NCBI RefSeq assembly: GCF_010093535.1
Contig: NW_022985194.1
Coordinates: 377,638 to 441,637 of the forward strand
Direction: 5' to 3'
DNA: 64,000 bases
Origin: Lindgomyces ingoldianus
Taxonomy: Eukaryota; Ascomycota; Dothideomycetes; Pleosporales; Lindgomycetaceae
Shown: positions 1-10,997 of the stretch, one piece after another
Layout: each line of letters opens with the position of its first letter
How positions within the stretch are numbered: the stretch's first letter is position 1
Position numbers and translations under genes: made by a program
Notes under the pieces: generated by a model
Told to the model about the DNA's origin: nothing
The model's input: only the letters and a program-made list of their open reading frames with translations
Database searches by the model: none

Positions 1-363
1 AACTACTAATATAAAGGATTCTCTTCCTAATAAGAGGGGGGGTACTGTCACAGTATCCTCCCCAGATCCTAGACATAACTATATTAGACGTGTACTAGAG
101 TATTATTAGTGCACGTCTAACATAAACATAACATAACATAGACATAAACTTAAGCATAAACTGCTTTAACACTAACTAAACCTAGAATAGGCTTAATTTA
201 TACTTAAAGCGCTTAAACTTTTAAGCTAAGTATTTAATTACTAATTTCTTTCTAAACCTTTCTGTTCCTCACACAACGTCTTGTACCTACTATAATACCT
301 CACGTAGTAATTAAACTAGACCTCCGTGAAGCTCTATAACCTTACTCGTGCACAATCGTGACA
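1..363 (+). mobile_element. 3' end of an LTR retrotransposon entering from the left edge
   Basis: A purine tract at about 33-42 (AAGAGGGGGGG-like) is followed directly by TGTCAC at 46. A sequence ending GTGACA stops at 363. The two 6-bp ends are perfect inverted copies. A polypurine tract next to a TG...CA unit is the expected 3' end of an LTR element, so 46-363 (318 bp) is read as its 3' LTR and the body lies outside the window. The sequence after 363 matches the inside of a different LTR, so this element appears to have inserted into it. The orientation follows from the position of the purine tract. The 5' LTR and target duplication cannot be seen. Confidence 0.6.
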
Positions 364-823
364 GGGTGACTAGATTGTAGTTTGCCCTTAATGTAGCAGT
401 AGAGAGGCTAGGTTAAACAGTCCTTGTTAGACAAAGTTAAAGGTATATATAGTGTAAGATATATAAATAGTATTACAGCTTTTTAAAAAGCTAAATACTA
501 CTTAGTCTATGTAATAAATAAACTAAACATTAAACACACCTTTTAAAGGTTGTTTAATGTAGGAACTATATACATGTGCTAGGGTGCTAAGGGGAGCTAG
601 CAGGAGTTTATAGGAGCCTGCTAAAAGGGGCTCCTATAAGCTCCCTTAGGCTCCCTAAACTCGCGGCCTGTCCTCCTATTAGACAGTGCATTCTTCCATA
701 ATCTCGGGCGGCTGCGCTGCCTCCGCGTCCTCTAATTGGTCTTTAAGCGAACCCTGCCCCAACCCAGCTAGACTGTGGAGCACTGCTGGTGGGGTTACGC
801 TGGTCCAACCGTAGACCGTAACA
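364..823 (-). repeat. Truncated, inverted copy of the 606-bp gypsy LTR
   Basis: Read on the minus strand, this stretch starts at 823 with TGTTACGGTCTACGG, the same as the 5' LTR at 1691. It stays alignable to that LTR (the CCAACCGTAGACC block, the AGGAGCTTATAG-type repeats, the ACTAGATTGT block) down to about 366. There it is cut by the LTR ending at 363. It is less RIP-mutated than the copy at 8825. It may be a solo LTR or one end of an element outside the window. Confidence 0.7.
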
Positions 824-1051
824 GACGTGCATGCAGAGTTATGGTCACTTGAACTCAAAGTACCTCTCATTTGTCTCAGCACGGAGGGTGTCTCGCTACG
901 CAGGGAGGGACGTTAGTAAGAAAGAAGGATAAGAAAGAGGTAGAGTAAGGTAAGATAACTAACGTTAACTAGGTAGCTTTAGTTCTCTAGCAAATAGGAA
1001 GAGATATTCTGCATACTTTATGTTAGAAAAGATATTAGATATATTGCTATA

Positions 1052-1101
1052 ACGTGTTTACAAGCGAGCCGCGCATACAAGTGAGCCGCGCGCCCCACCA
1101 A
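1052..1101 (+). repeat. Left terminal inverted repeat of the Fot1-type element
   Basis: This 50-bp repeat is identical to the reverse complement of 10475-10524. It contains an internal near-duplicate, CAAGCGAGCCGCGCAT and then CAAGTGAGCCGCGCG, which could be a doubled transposase-binding site. TA at 1050-1051 is the target dinucleotide. Confidence 0.9.
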
Positions 1102-1172
1102 GTCTCTTAGCCTTTTATAGCTTATATATCAACAACGCATTTAAATTCTATTAATAATATAGCAATCCTAAA

Positions 1173-1690
1173 TTAAGCAGTATCTATAGAATCTTTCTTA
1201 CACATACGTAAGTTGTGCCTAGGCTCTCTGCAGCGCGTGCAGCGCGCTGCAGCCTGCCGGCTCATACCTAACCGCGCCTGGCTATACCGCGTTTCTCCCT
1301 CTAGTTGCTGCTTAATAGCCTTTTAAGTAATAATATCTTCCCCCTCTTCCTTTATTAAGGTACCCTGCTTCTAGATTTACTTCTTTTTACACTACTTCTA
1401 TGCTGTGGCTGCCTTATTTGCTCTTTATAGAGTAGCTATCTTATTACACATAAGCACTATTAAATGCGCTATTCTCTTAGCGCCTCTTATAAGCTAATTA
1501 AGCGACTAAATAACTAATATAGAAGAGGATCCTTAATGCCTTTAAATCTGCTTACAAACTAAAGTTAACTAAGCGCCTAGCTTGCGCGCGTTGCTTAGTG
1601 TTGCAGATTCCTATAGGGCATCTAGTAGAGCTAGTGGCGACAGTGTGCGAAGCTTAACATCAAGCTTTAAGAGCACTGCCTCTAGGTTAT
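1173..1690 (-). pseudogene. Fot1-type transposase, C-terminal part with zinc-knuckle remnant
   Basis: This continues the transposase interrupted at 9431. The 5-bp duplication GTTAT is at 1686-1690 and 9431-9435. The frame shows a helical Lys/Arg/Glu-rich stretch, then an acidic KEEGEDIIT stretch. It ends with CTRCREPRHNLRMC, a CCHC knuckle of the type found at the C-terminus of this transposase group. Stop codons within the frame are TAG/TAA. The natural stop would be near 1173. Confidence 0.75.
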
Positions 1691-2296
1691 TGTTACGGTC
1701 TACGGTTGGACCAGCGTAACCCCACCAGCAGTGCTCCACAATCTAGCCAGTTTGGGGCAGGGCTCGCTTACAGACCAGGCGGAGGACGCGGAGGTAGCGC
1801 GGCTACCCGAGATCATGAAAGAATGCGTTGTCTAATAGGAGGACAGGCCGTGAATTAAAAGGAGCTTAAGGGAGCTTAAGGGAGCTTATAGAAACCCCTC
1901 TTAGAGGGCTCCTATAAACTCCTGCTAACTCCCCTTAGCGTCCCCTGCACATGTATATAGTTCCTACATTAAACAACCTTTAAAAGGTGTGTTTAATGTT
2001 TAGTTTATTTTTTATATAGACTAAGTAGCATTTAGCTTTCTAAAGAGCTGCAATACTATTTGTATATCTTGCACTATATATACCTCTAACCCTGTCCGCA
2101 AGGACTGTTTAACCTAGCCACCCTACTGCTACATTAAGGGCAAACTATAATCTAGTCTCCCTACATCACCCTCTATTAGCCTAATAGCCTGTACGTAGGA
2201 CTGTACACCCTACTAGATTAGCCCCTACCTCCTGTCCTACTTCTCCCCTAGAAATATCTACAGACCTAAGTGCTTTCTAAAGTAAAAATTATAACA
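1691..2296 (+). repeat. 5' LTR of the gypsy element
   Basis: It begins TGTTACGG and ends TTATAACA. It is 606 bp, the same length as the 3' copy. It contains tandem GGGAGCTTAA/GGGAGCTTAT units around 1861-1895. It is clearly less mutated at its GC-rich end than the 3' LTR, so RIP load differs between the two copies. Confidence 0.92.
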
Positions 2297-2399
2297 TTAA
2301 ACACTACCTCTTTAAAAAGTATAGCAACCTTACAACACAACTTAAATTCTAATATAGCCTATGCTGTGCTATTAGGATCTATAAAAGTTCCTACCTAAA

Positions 2400-5300
2400 G
2401 TAAAGCTGTCTTAGCAGAACAGATTAATGCTATCTAGGACAACATTAAGGAACTCTAGCAGATTAGTAATAAGGTTAGCAACTTATTAAAACTTAAGTAA
2501 AAGATAGCTAACCTTTACTAAAAAACTATAAGCTTATAAAACTTTCTACTCTTAGTTAACCTTTATAAAGCAACTACTTAAGCCTATTAGATACATAAAC
2601 TATAAGTAGAACTAGCTAAAGTTTAAAATATCTTAATAAATAAAGTAAGTGTTATAGCTAAAAAAGCTTTAAAACTAGCCTTTCTAAAGCTTTTTAAAAG
2701 TTTGTTAAAAGATCTCTAACTATTTTTTACTAGATGCCACCTCTATATATAATATAATAAAGGAGCATTTTAGACTAACGCAGAAATAATCTTTTAGATA
2801 AGATTACACTTAAAAGGCCCCTCTATAATCTAGTTCTAACTTTACACTAATAATTAGATAGACTTTAGAGCTAACAGCGCACTACTTAACTCTAAAACTA
2901 AAGAAGTATTTAGTAGTGTTAAAAACTTTAAATTAGCCCTATTAGCTATCTATAAAACCCTAGATAAAAAAAAGATTACAGCTAACAGACTAGACTACAT
3001 AAGATAAGGCAGCAGACTAGTCTAAAACTATGCAGCACACTTTAGAGAATAAATAGCTATTTACAGATAGAATAACTAGAAAGCCCTATGCTGTATGTTT
3101 TATAACAGACTAAATAACAAAGTAAAAGATAAGTTTATGCACATAGATTAACTAACTACTTTTAAAAACTATATTAAAAAAGCAACAACTTATAATAACT
3201 ACTATAAAGAACATAAAAAAAAAAGAAATTAAAGGGAACTTTCTAAAAGCTAGAATTTATCCTTAAAAAGAAAGAGCTTCTATAATATAATAAAAAACTA
3301 ATAAACTTTAGTTATGTAAAGCACACATAAAGCTTCTCTTCTAAAAAAAGCTAAGTTCTAGGACATAATAAGCTACCTTTAACAAAGAAATAATAAAAGT
3401 AGCTAGAAAATAAGGCCTGCCTAAACTATAAAAAAGTAGAACACTTCTGCTAAAACTACCTAAACTTCTAGAAAAGAGAGAATAAAAATACTACTATAAT
3501 AATAAAAGCTATTACTGCTAAATACAGCCTTACAAATAAGAAAATATAAGAAAGACTAAATAATAGACTCTACTAGTAATGTAGAGAAAACTATTCTTTA
3601 AACAACTATTTTAAACTATACTAAAAAGTAGTTATTTAAAATTTTAGTAGCCTTAATATAGTGTTGCAGGACCTTATAATCTTTAAAAGATATAAAGAAG
3701 AAACTTAGATCTAAGAATATATTATAAATGTTTAGAAAAAAGAAAAATGTTTTCCCCTTTAAAACTAGACCCCTAGTACTTTTATAAGAGAGCTTTCCTA
3801 ACAGTTTTAAAGATGCAGATGCTAGAAGTGTAGGTTATAACATAACTACTTAAGTAATTATATAGTCTTGCTTTATTAGATAAACATTAGCAACAACTAC
3901 TTAACATTTAACATTATATAGAGGATAGCTAAAGTTAAATACAACATTATAAATAAAAAAAAGTAATAGTAATTTTTTACTAAGATTAAAGATTAAAAGC
4001 TAGAATAGTTAGGTAAACCTACTAGGTTTAAAGTACTATAACTAGCGCCTAAGAAACCTAAGACACTGCTTCTAAGCCTAGCAATCTCTAGAAAAGCTCT
4101 TGCAATATAATAAAATTACAGACAATGTGTCCTTTATAGAAGCAGCACCTATAGCACAAGCAAGTGCTAATAGAAAGAGCACCCTATATAGCTAGTACAA
4201 ACAAAAGAATACCCTTAGTAGACCTAGAAAAGTCCTCTTAACACATTACATAGACCTAACAATTGTCTATACCCCTAGTATTAGTGTACACAATAATATT
4301 GCGTTAAACACTAGGATAACAAACATTAAGTAGGATAGTAGCCTACATAGAAGAAGAACTACAACAGTTGCCTATAGCAAGGAACAGCCTTAGCCTGTAA
4401 AACTATAAATTGCTACACTTATTAAACAGCTCCCCCTTACAAACAAGAACTATAGATAAAGTGTAATAAATAAAAAGACTATAAGTTCTACTATTTTTAG
4501 TAAAAAGTAGTAAGAAAAGAAGACTACCTAACATTACATTATTTAGTTAAAGACTATAAATGTAAAGCAGCTAACTGCTATAATTAAAAACACTAAATTT
4601 ATAAAAAAAAAAAGATAAATTTAATAATAACTTATAAAATATTAACCTTTATCTCTTTTTTAATAAAGAAGTTAAACATAACATATTAGCAGTAATTATA
4701 GTAAGATAAGGGGCAAGGCACAGCCTAACAACCACTTTTACATATAAAGGGTAGCCTAGACTAGCCCTTATAGACAGTAGATGCACCTTTACTGCAATAG
4801 ATAAAGAATAAGTAGACAAACAGCATATACTATTTTAAATAAAGAAAAACCTGTTTAAAGTAACTCTTACTAACACTTTATTAATTAAATATAGCAGAGA
4901 ATAGATTAACCTAAAAACTTATAAAAAAAACTTTAAGACCTCTAACATAAGTAACTAAAGGTCTATAAACATACTTAAGCTAAAAGGCAAATATAATGTA
5001 ATCTTAGGCTATAACTAGCTTAGAACACATAACTCTGTAATTAACTAGAGAACTATAACTATAAAAACTTCTAACAACTACACACACATAACCTAGTTAG
5101 CATGCCACAATAATAAATACCTAGTCTATAAATAAGCAAAGCAGGGTAGTAGTTACTACTCTAAGAAAAAAAAAACTTTAAAAATTCCCTTACTAAAAGC
5201 TAAAAGCTTAGGTAATATAAATAATAAAAAAAAAACTTAAAAAAGCCTTTTATAAAAAAATTAAAATAAATAAAGATATAAAATAGATTAGTGTTATCTA

Positions 5301-8090
5301 AACCTAAAACAAAAGTTATATTCTAGCAAAATATAAAGACTATAAGGACATGTTTAAAACACTAAAGGACTCTAGAGAGCTACTACTATATTAGCCTTAA
5401 AATTACACTATTAACCTAATAAAAAATTACAACTTAAAAACACATAAGCTCTGCCTTTTAACTAGGGCATAGAAAAAAGCCTTATAAAAATATGTTAACA
5501 GGATGTTAGCATAAGGCTACATCTAGAAAAGCTATAGCTCTATAGCTTTAGCAGTAGTTTTTATAAAAAAGAAAAAAGAAAAAATCTAAGTCTATTAAAA
5601 CTATAAAACTTTAAATAATAATATAATTTAAAACTAATTCCCTTTACTAATTATATAAGATATTATAAATTAATTAAAAGGAACCTAGTACTTTACAAAG
5701 TTTAATGTATAAAACAAATTTAATAAAATAAAGATACAGAAAAAAGATAAATAGCTTATAGTGTTTAGAACTCTATAAAGACTTTATAAATTACTAGTAA
5801 TGCTATTTAGTCTAATAAACACCCTAGCAACATTTTAGCAAATTATTAATATAGCCCTTAACTTATACCTTAATGTCTTTACCTTAGTATACCTAGATAA
5901 CGTCCTTATCTATTTAAAAAATACCCTAGAAGACTATGTACAAAAAGTACAGAAGGTCTTAGAATAACTTAGAAAGTATAGACTTTATCTACAGCTCTCT
6001 AAATGTAAATTTTATATTACTAAAACAGAATACTTAGAATTTATAATTAATAAAGAAGAAATAAAAATTAACTTAGCTAAAGTATAAAAAATGCTTAAGT
6101 AGCTAGAACTAATAATAGTTAAAAAAGTAAAAGAATTCTTAAAACTATTAGGCTACATTAGACAGATAATTAAAAACTATTTAAAAATTACTATACTATT
6201 AATAAACACTATAACTAAGGAGTAGGCAGCAGCAAAGTTTATCTAGACTCTAGAAATAAATAAAGCATTTATAATGTTAAAACAAGCTATAACAAATAAA
6301 CTAGTGCTAAGAATGTACAACTTATAACTAGATATAAAAATCTACACTAACACATCCCTTAGAGCTAGCAGAGCTGCGTTATATTAGAAACAAGAAGACA
6401 GAAAATAGCACCTAGTTGTGTACTATTCTGCTAAGTTCTTAGAACCTAAAGCAGGCTATAGCATACTTAATAAAGAGCTAAAAGCAATATTAAATGCTAT
6501 AAGAGTTTAGGCTACTAAGCTACACAAAATAGTAAAACTATTTAATGTTATAACTAACTATGTAAATCTAGTTATGTTTCTAACAGTAAAAAAGTTATTA
6601 CTAATGCACATAAAATAAGTAATAGAGCTTGCCTAGTTTAACTACATTATTAAGCATGTCCCTAGAGCATAGAACTAGCAGGCTAACACTCTTAGCTAGA
6701 GACTAGACTACTTTAATAAAAAAAAAGAAGGGATAAAAAAGTTTACACTCTTTAAAAAAACTAATAAAGAATAGATTTATAATAAACCTTAACTTATAAA
6801 AAAGTCCTACATGCTTATAGCTAGTAAGTAAAAATAAAAAAACTTAGTCTAAAAATATTATAAATTCTTAATGTTTAGACATTTAGAAATTAGCACTTTT
6901 TAGAAAAAACTAAGGGCTGCTATACTATAATAAATACTAAAGGTAAAGCAACTATGTACTAAAGTGCTTAGAGAATGCAATATCTGTAATAAGAACAACT
7001 TATAAAGGCATAAAGCTTATAAATACCTTTAACTAATTAAAGCACTAAAGTTACTATAGATAATAATTATAATAGATTTTATTATAAGATTACCCCTGTC
7101 TAAAGAACTAAAAACAGACAGAATGTGCAACATAATTATAGTAGCCTTAGATAAAACTACTAAGTATCTACACACTTAGCCCTTAAAAAAGATAATAACT
7201 ACTAAAGAATTTATTTATAAATTAAAATAAAATGTAATATTAGTACATAAATGCCTTAAGACTATTATCTCTAACTAAGATAAACTATTTACTAGTAGAT
7301 TCTAAAAAGCAGTAATGTAACACCTTAGTATAGCATATAAGCTATTAATAGTATACTACTTATAAACAAACAGTTAGACTAAAAGAGCAAATGTAAAGGT
7401 AAAAAGATATTTAAGAAAGTACATTTTCTACACTTAAAATAATTAAGCAGAATAGCTTCTAATAGCATAACTAGCTATTAATAACATAGAGTTAGCTATA
7501 ATAAAAAAAACACTATATAAGGCTAATTTTAGATACAACCTTTACTTTACATTACACAGAAATTAGCCTACTAACCTGTAAGAGTTAATAGACTAGCTAA
7601 TAAATCTATGTTAGATATATAAAAAATTAGCTGTAAAAGCTAGATCTAGCAGAGAAACAATAAAGAAATATGTAAACAAATTATAATAACTAGGACTAGA
7701 AATCTACCTAAAAGACTATGTCTATCTTAACATAAAAAACCTTAAGATACCTAGGCCTTTAAAAAAGCTAGCAAAAAAAAAATAAAACTATATAAAGTCT
7801 TTTAAACTTAGTAAAATAACTATAAGCTTAAGCTTCCCCTACATATAAAAATACACCTGTAGTTTTATATTTCTAGGTTAGAAAAAGCACTTAAGGAAAT
7901 TCCTTTATCTATGCAAAAATAAAAGGACAAAGAAATAAAATATAAAGTTAAACACATAGTAAGTAATTAAAAGAATTAAAAAAAATTTCTAGTAAAATAA
8001 AAAAAATAGCTTACTAGTAAAAACATATAAGAACTAGCTAAGAACTTAAAGAACACACAGCTGTTAGTATAAAAGTATCTCTAGGCTTAT
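2400..8090 (+). pseudogene. Degenerate gag-pol polyprotein of the gypsy element
   Basis: Landmarks in order: a CCHC knuckle remnant (about 3418-3455, with some Cys and Gly codons changed by G-to-A); an aspartic protease site read LIDSRCTFT (Asp codon 4773); the reverse transcriptase core YLDNVLIY (5890-5913), where the second Asp is read as Asn; an RNase H stretch with LFNVITNYVNLV (about 6340-6700); an integrase with the VALDKTTKYLH region (about 7142-7175); and a chromodomain remnant (about 7940-8080) containing FLVK, LTSKN and ELAKNLKN. The C-terminal chromodomain places it with chromoviruses. Stops are almost all TAA/TAG in place of Gln or Trp codons, so no protein can be made. Confidence 0.85.
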
Positions 8091-8336
8091 CTAAAAGAAA
8101 CTAGCTAGGTAATAAGGCACTTATATTAAAAAGAATAGCTACATTATTACTAGATAGCAGCAGCTTTTAGAGACAAGTCCTAGCTAATAATAGTTAAAAA
8201 AGGAAACAACTCTTTACTTTAGCTTTAAGGGCTTTTATCTTATTTAAAGAGAATAAATTCTTTTCTAGGTACTTTACATAATAAGCCTCTAGCAGATTTA
8301 GAGATTTTTAGATATAATTTTATTTAGAATGCTCTC

Positions 8337-8580
8337 TATCTATTGCCTTTAGCGTCTTCTTCTGTAAACAAAGCTGCTTCTAATCCTGCGCTAGTTTTTC
8401 CTAGTCTTAAGCCTGTTACTTATCCTATAACGCGTAGTTCTAGGCCTTTAAGGCCTTAGCTTTATAAAGAAGCGCTTTCTTCTCCTTCTCTAAATAATTC
8501 TACGTAGCATTAGAAATAAAGGCATTACATTTATTATGCTTTTTTACACACTTAACGCACTTGTTTAAGGATAAAGTTAA
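8337..8580 (-). pseudogene. Antisense Cys-containing frame between chromodomain and 3' LTR
   Basis: On the minus strand, opposite to gag-pol, a frame reads KCVKCVKKHNKC, followed by a Glu/Lys/Ala-rich helical stretch with alternating K/A/L residues, down to about 8337. The C-x2-C-x6-C spacing resembles a small zinc-binding head plus a coiled coil. Only TAG/TAA codons interrupt it, so it was probably an open frame before RIP. I believe similar antisense frames occur in some fungal gypsy elements, but I cannot name a family. Function unknown. Confidence 0.45.
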
Positions 8581-8824
8581 CACATAAAACAACTTTAAAA
8601 ATTAGTAAGTGCTATAAGGCCTTATCTTTATCTAGTAAAGAGAATTAAAATAATAAGTAACATAAAGATAGTAAAACAAATAAGACTAGCAAGCTATTTA
8701 GTATAAAATAAATAAATGTTAGAAATGCTTTTTAGTAGGTAGACACCTACCTTATAAATAAACTTTTACTAACATAGTTGTGTAAGCAGAGCAGTAAGGA
8801 CGCTGCTAGGGAGAGAGGGCAGCG

Positions 8825-9430
8825 TGTTACAGTCTATAGTTAGACTAGCGTAACCCTACTAGTAGTGCTCTATAATCTAGCCAGTTTAGGGCAGGGCTCG
8901 CTTACAGACTAATTAGAGGACGCAGAGGTAGCGCAGCTACTTAAGATTATAAAAGAATGCGTTGTCTAATAAGAGGACAGGCTGCAAATTAAAAGGAGCT
9001 TAAGGGAGCTTAAGGGAGCTTATAAAAACCCCTCTTAAAGGGCTCCTACAAACTCCTGCTAACTCCCCTTAGCGTCCTCTACATATGTATATAGTTTCTA
9101 TATTAAACAACCTTTAGAAGGTGTGTTTAATGTTTAGTTTATTTTTTACATAGACTAAGTAGCATTTAGCTTTCTAAAGAGCTGTAATACTATTTATATA
9201 TCTTACACTATATATACCTCTAACCCTATCTGCAAGGACTGTTTAACCCAGCCACCCTACTGCCGCATTAAGGGCAAACCACAATCTAGTCTCCCTACAT
9301 CACCCTCCATTAGCCCAATAGCCTGTACGTAGGACTGTACACCCTACCGGATTGGCCCCTACCTCCCGTCCTACTTCTCCCCTAGGAATATCTACAGACC
9401 TGAGTGCTTCCCGAAGCAAGGATTGTAACA
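8825..9430 (+). repeat. 3' LTR of the gypsy element
   Basis: It begins TGTTACAG and ends ATTGTAACA and is 606 bp. A purine-rich tract (GGGAGAGAGGG, about 8809-8820) lies just upstream, as expected for second-strand priming. The last 200 bases keep more GC than the 5' LTR does there. Confidence 0.92.
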
Positions 9431-10444
9431 GTTATGTGGAACTAGCCTAGAGCTTTAAAAGCTTGCGCAGATATTCTCCTTTATAATTAACTAGTTATAG
9501 GCAGTGCAGAAGGCTAGTAGAAACTTAAGCTTAGTAATATAGTTAATGTNNNNNNNNNNNNNNNNNNNNNNNNNNNNNNNNNNNNNNNNNNNNNNNNNNN
9601 NNNNNNNNNNNNNNNNNNNNNNNNNNNNNNNNNNTGCTGTTGTATGCTTAATAAAGTGCTGTAGCTAGGCAACACTAAGCTTGTTTATAGTCTAGCTATT
9701 ATTGCTAAGACTAATAGCCTAGTCACCTAGTATATTATCGCCTTTGTACTAGGCAGAGAGATAGTATTAGCTAGCAAAGATAATAAAGGGCAGGATCGCC
9801 TATCTAGCAGCGTTAATTCTGTAGATGGCTGTCACCTACTTATAATTGCCTAGTTAGATCGCTTTTAGCTGTCCCTGTCTCTCTAAGCTAGTAACAACTA
9901 GCTGCAATAATATTTTACCTATAAGAAAGCTAGTTTTATTAAAGTTAAAGGTATCCTTATTACAGATACTATAGGTGGCCTTTGTACATGCTACTAGCTT
10001 AAACTAAGCCTGTATAGCTGTTAGATCTTTACAGAGGGCTTACTGTTAATTATAGGGTTAATTAAACTATGTTATAAGACTATTTATCTGCTTAACAAAG
10101 TTTCTAGGCCACTAGTAGCTAACATAGCCTACGCTGCGCTTAGTAAGCAGCTTATTTACTATATCTTGTACTGCACCTAGATTAGGCGTAAATCCTTGCA
10201 AATCTAGTTTAAGTATATGCTTAATAATTACATCTTTTTTAAGCTTTGTAAGCTTCTTTAATTTAGGCTTAGAGTCGCGTTGTGCAGTAATTCCTGCGCG
10301 TTAGGCGCGCAGGGTTGTTTTAGGGACGCTAAAAGTTGCTGCAGCGTGTTTTATGCTTTGTATTTAACAGAAATTAATAGCTAATAGAGCTAAGTAGATA
10401 TCTGCTTCTTTATAGCGCAATTAAGCAGATAATGGTTAAGCCAT
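9431..10444 (-). pseudogene. Fot1-type transposase, N-terminal and DDE part (RIP-degraded)
   Basis: Reading starts at ATG 10444. The N-terminus has a helix-turn-helix-like stretch (AAATFSVPKTTLRA). A CENP-B-like region follows, then the catalytic core around the first acidic residue, here FNFNKTSF where the family has a DET-type motif, so the first Asp is read as Asn. Further on, VTAIYRINA and FIIFAS fit the core of DDE superfamily endonucleases. More than ten in-frame stops, nearly all TAG/TAA, make it inactive. It stops at 9431, where the gypsy element entered; the rest is at 1173-1690. The 85-N gap hides part of the frame. Confidence 0.8.
9550..9634. other. Assembly gap (85 N)
   Basis: This is a run of 85 N inside the Fot1-type transposase frame. 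The true length and content of the missing sequence are unknown. Confidence 0.99.
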
Positions 10445-10474
10445 GGTAGTTTGTATGAGAAGCGTTGTGGAACG

Positions 10475-10524
10475 TTGGTGGGGCGCGCGGCTCACTTGTA
10501 TGCGCGGCTCGCTTGTAAACACGT
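10475..10524 (-). repeat. Right terminal inverted repeat of the Fot1-type element
   Basis: This is the mate of 1052-1101 and is followed by TA at 10525-10526. It lies just upstream of the transposase start on the minus strand. Confidence 0.9.
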
Positions 10525-10609
10525 TATCTAAGGCTGTGTCTTAAAGGTAAGAATGACTACAACCCCCTAAACTATAGAGGAAGGGGAAGATTATATATCT
10601 GCCAGCAAT

Positions 10610-10997
10610 TGTCGTGATTGTTGGGTTCCAGCTGTGATCGCCAAGCGATCACAGTGACTGTTTGCCAAGCCTAGCGATCGCACTATACCTGCCTGTGTCA
10701 TCACGTGACCCCCGTGTGCCGTGTCCCTACCGGCATCGGTCCATCCCTCCCCCGTGGGGTTGGAGTCTCGGCATGTCCCTCTGGCCCAACCAGTGGTCGT
10801 AACAGTTTAGTCCTTAAAGACTTAGATGTTAAGACTTAGAAAAATCACTGCCCTCTAAAGCAGAGATTCGTTACTGCTTATATACATACTACTTCTTTGT
10901 TCTGTGCCTTGCTGCATTCGTCTATGCCTCACATTGTTCTTTGTTCATTCTGGTCCGATATGGCCGCAAGCGGCCAAGGCCAAGCCTGATCGTGACA
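10610..10997. repeat. Probable solo LTR, 388 bp
   Basis: The unit begins TGTCGTGATTG and ends GATCGTGACA, an imperfect inverted TG...CA pair. Composition is GC-richer than its surroundings. It holds two palindromes, TGTGATCGC-CAA-GCGATCACA (about 10632-10653) and GGCCGCAAGCGGCC. A clear 5-bp target duplication is not visible (GCAAT versus ATAAG), so it may be a decayed solo LTR. Orientation is not determined. Confidence 0.45.

Larger units (their letters stand above)
1691..9430 (+). mobile_element. Complete Ty3/gypsy chromovirus-type LTR retrotransposon, RIP-inactivated
   Basis: Two LTRs of exactly 606 bp (1691-2296 and 8825-9430), each TGTTAC...TAACA, flank a 6528-bp interior. The 5-bp target duplication GTTAT is present on both sides (1686-1690 and 9431-9435), so the insertion is intact. 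The interior shows gag, protease, RT, RNase H, integrase and chromodomain remnants in that order, which is the Metaviridae order and not the copia order. It sits inside a Fot1-type transposon. Every coding frame has dozens of TAA/TAG codons and an A+T-heavy composition, the pattern left by RIP. Confidence 0.92.
1052..10524 (-). mobile_element. Fot1/pogo-type DNA transposon, split by a gypsy element
   Basis: The ends are perfect 50-bp terminal inverted repeats (1052-1101 and 10475-10524) starting ACGTGTTTACAAGCGAGCC, each flanked by TA, the usual target of Tc1/mariner-pogo elements. Without the 7740-bp retrotransposon and its 5-bp duplication, the element is about 1.73 kb, close to the usual size of Fot1-type elements. 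It encodes one transposase on the minus strand, read from 10444 down to 9431 and resuming from 1690 down to about 1173. The reading frame is broken by many TAG/TAA codons, fitting RIP. An 85-base assembly gap (9550-9634) lies inside it. Confidence 0.88.

Noticed and set aside
679..882. Minus-strand open frame in the first LTR copy
   Set aside because: It lies within LTR sequence shared with 1691-2296 and 8825-9430, where the same frame is not conserved.
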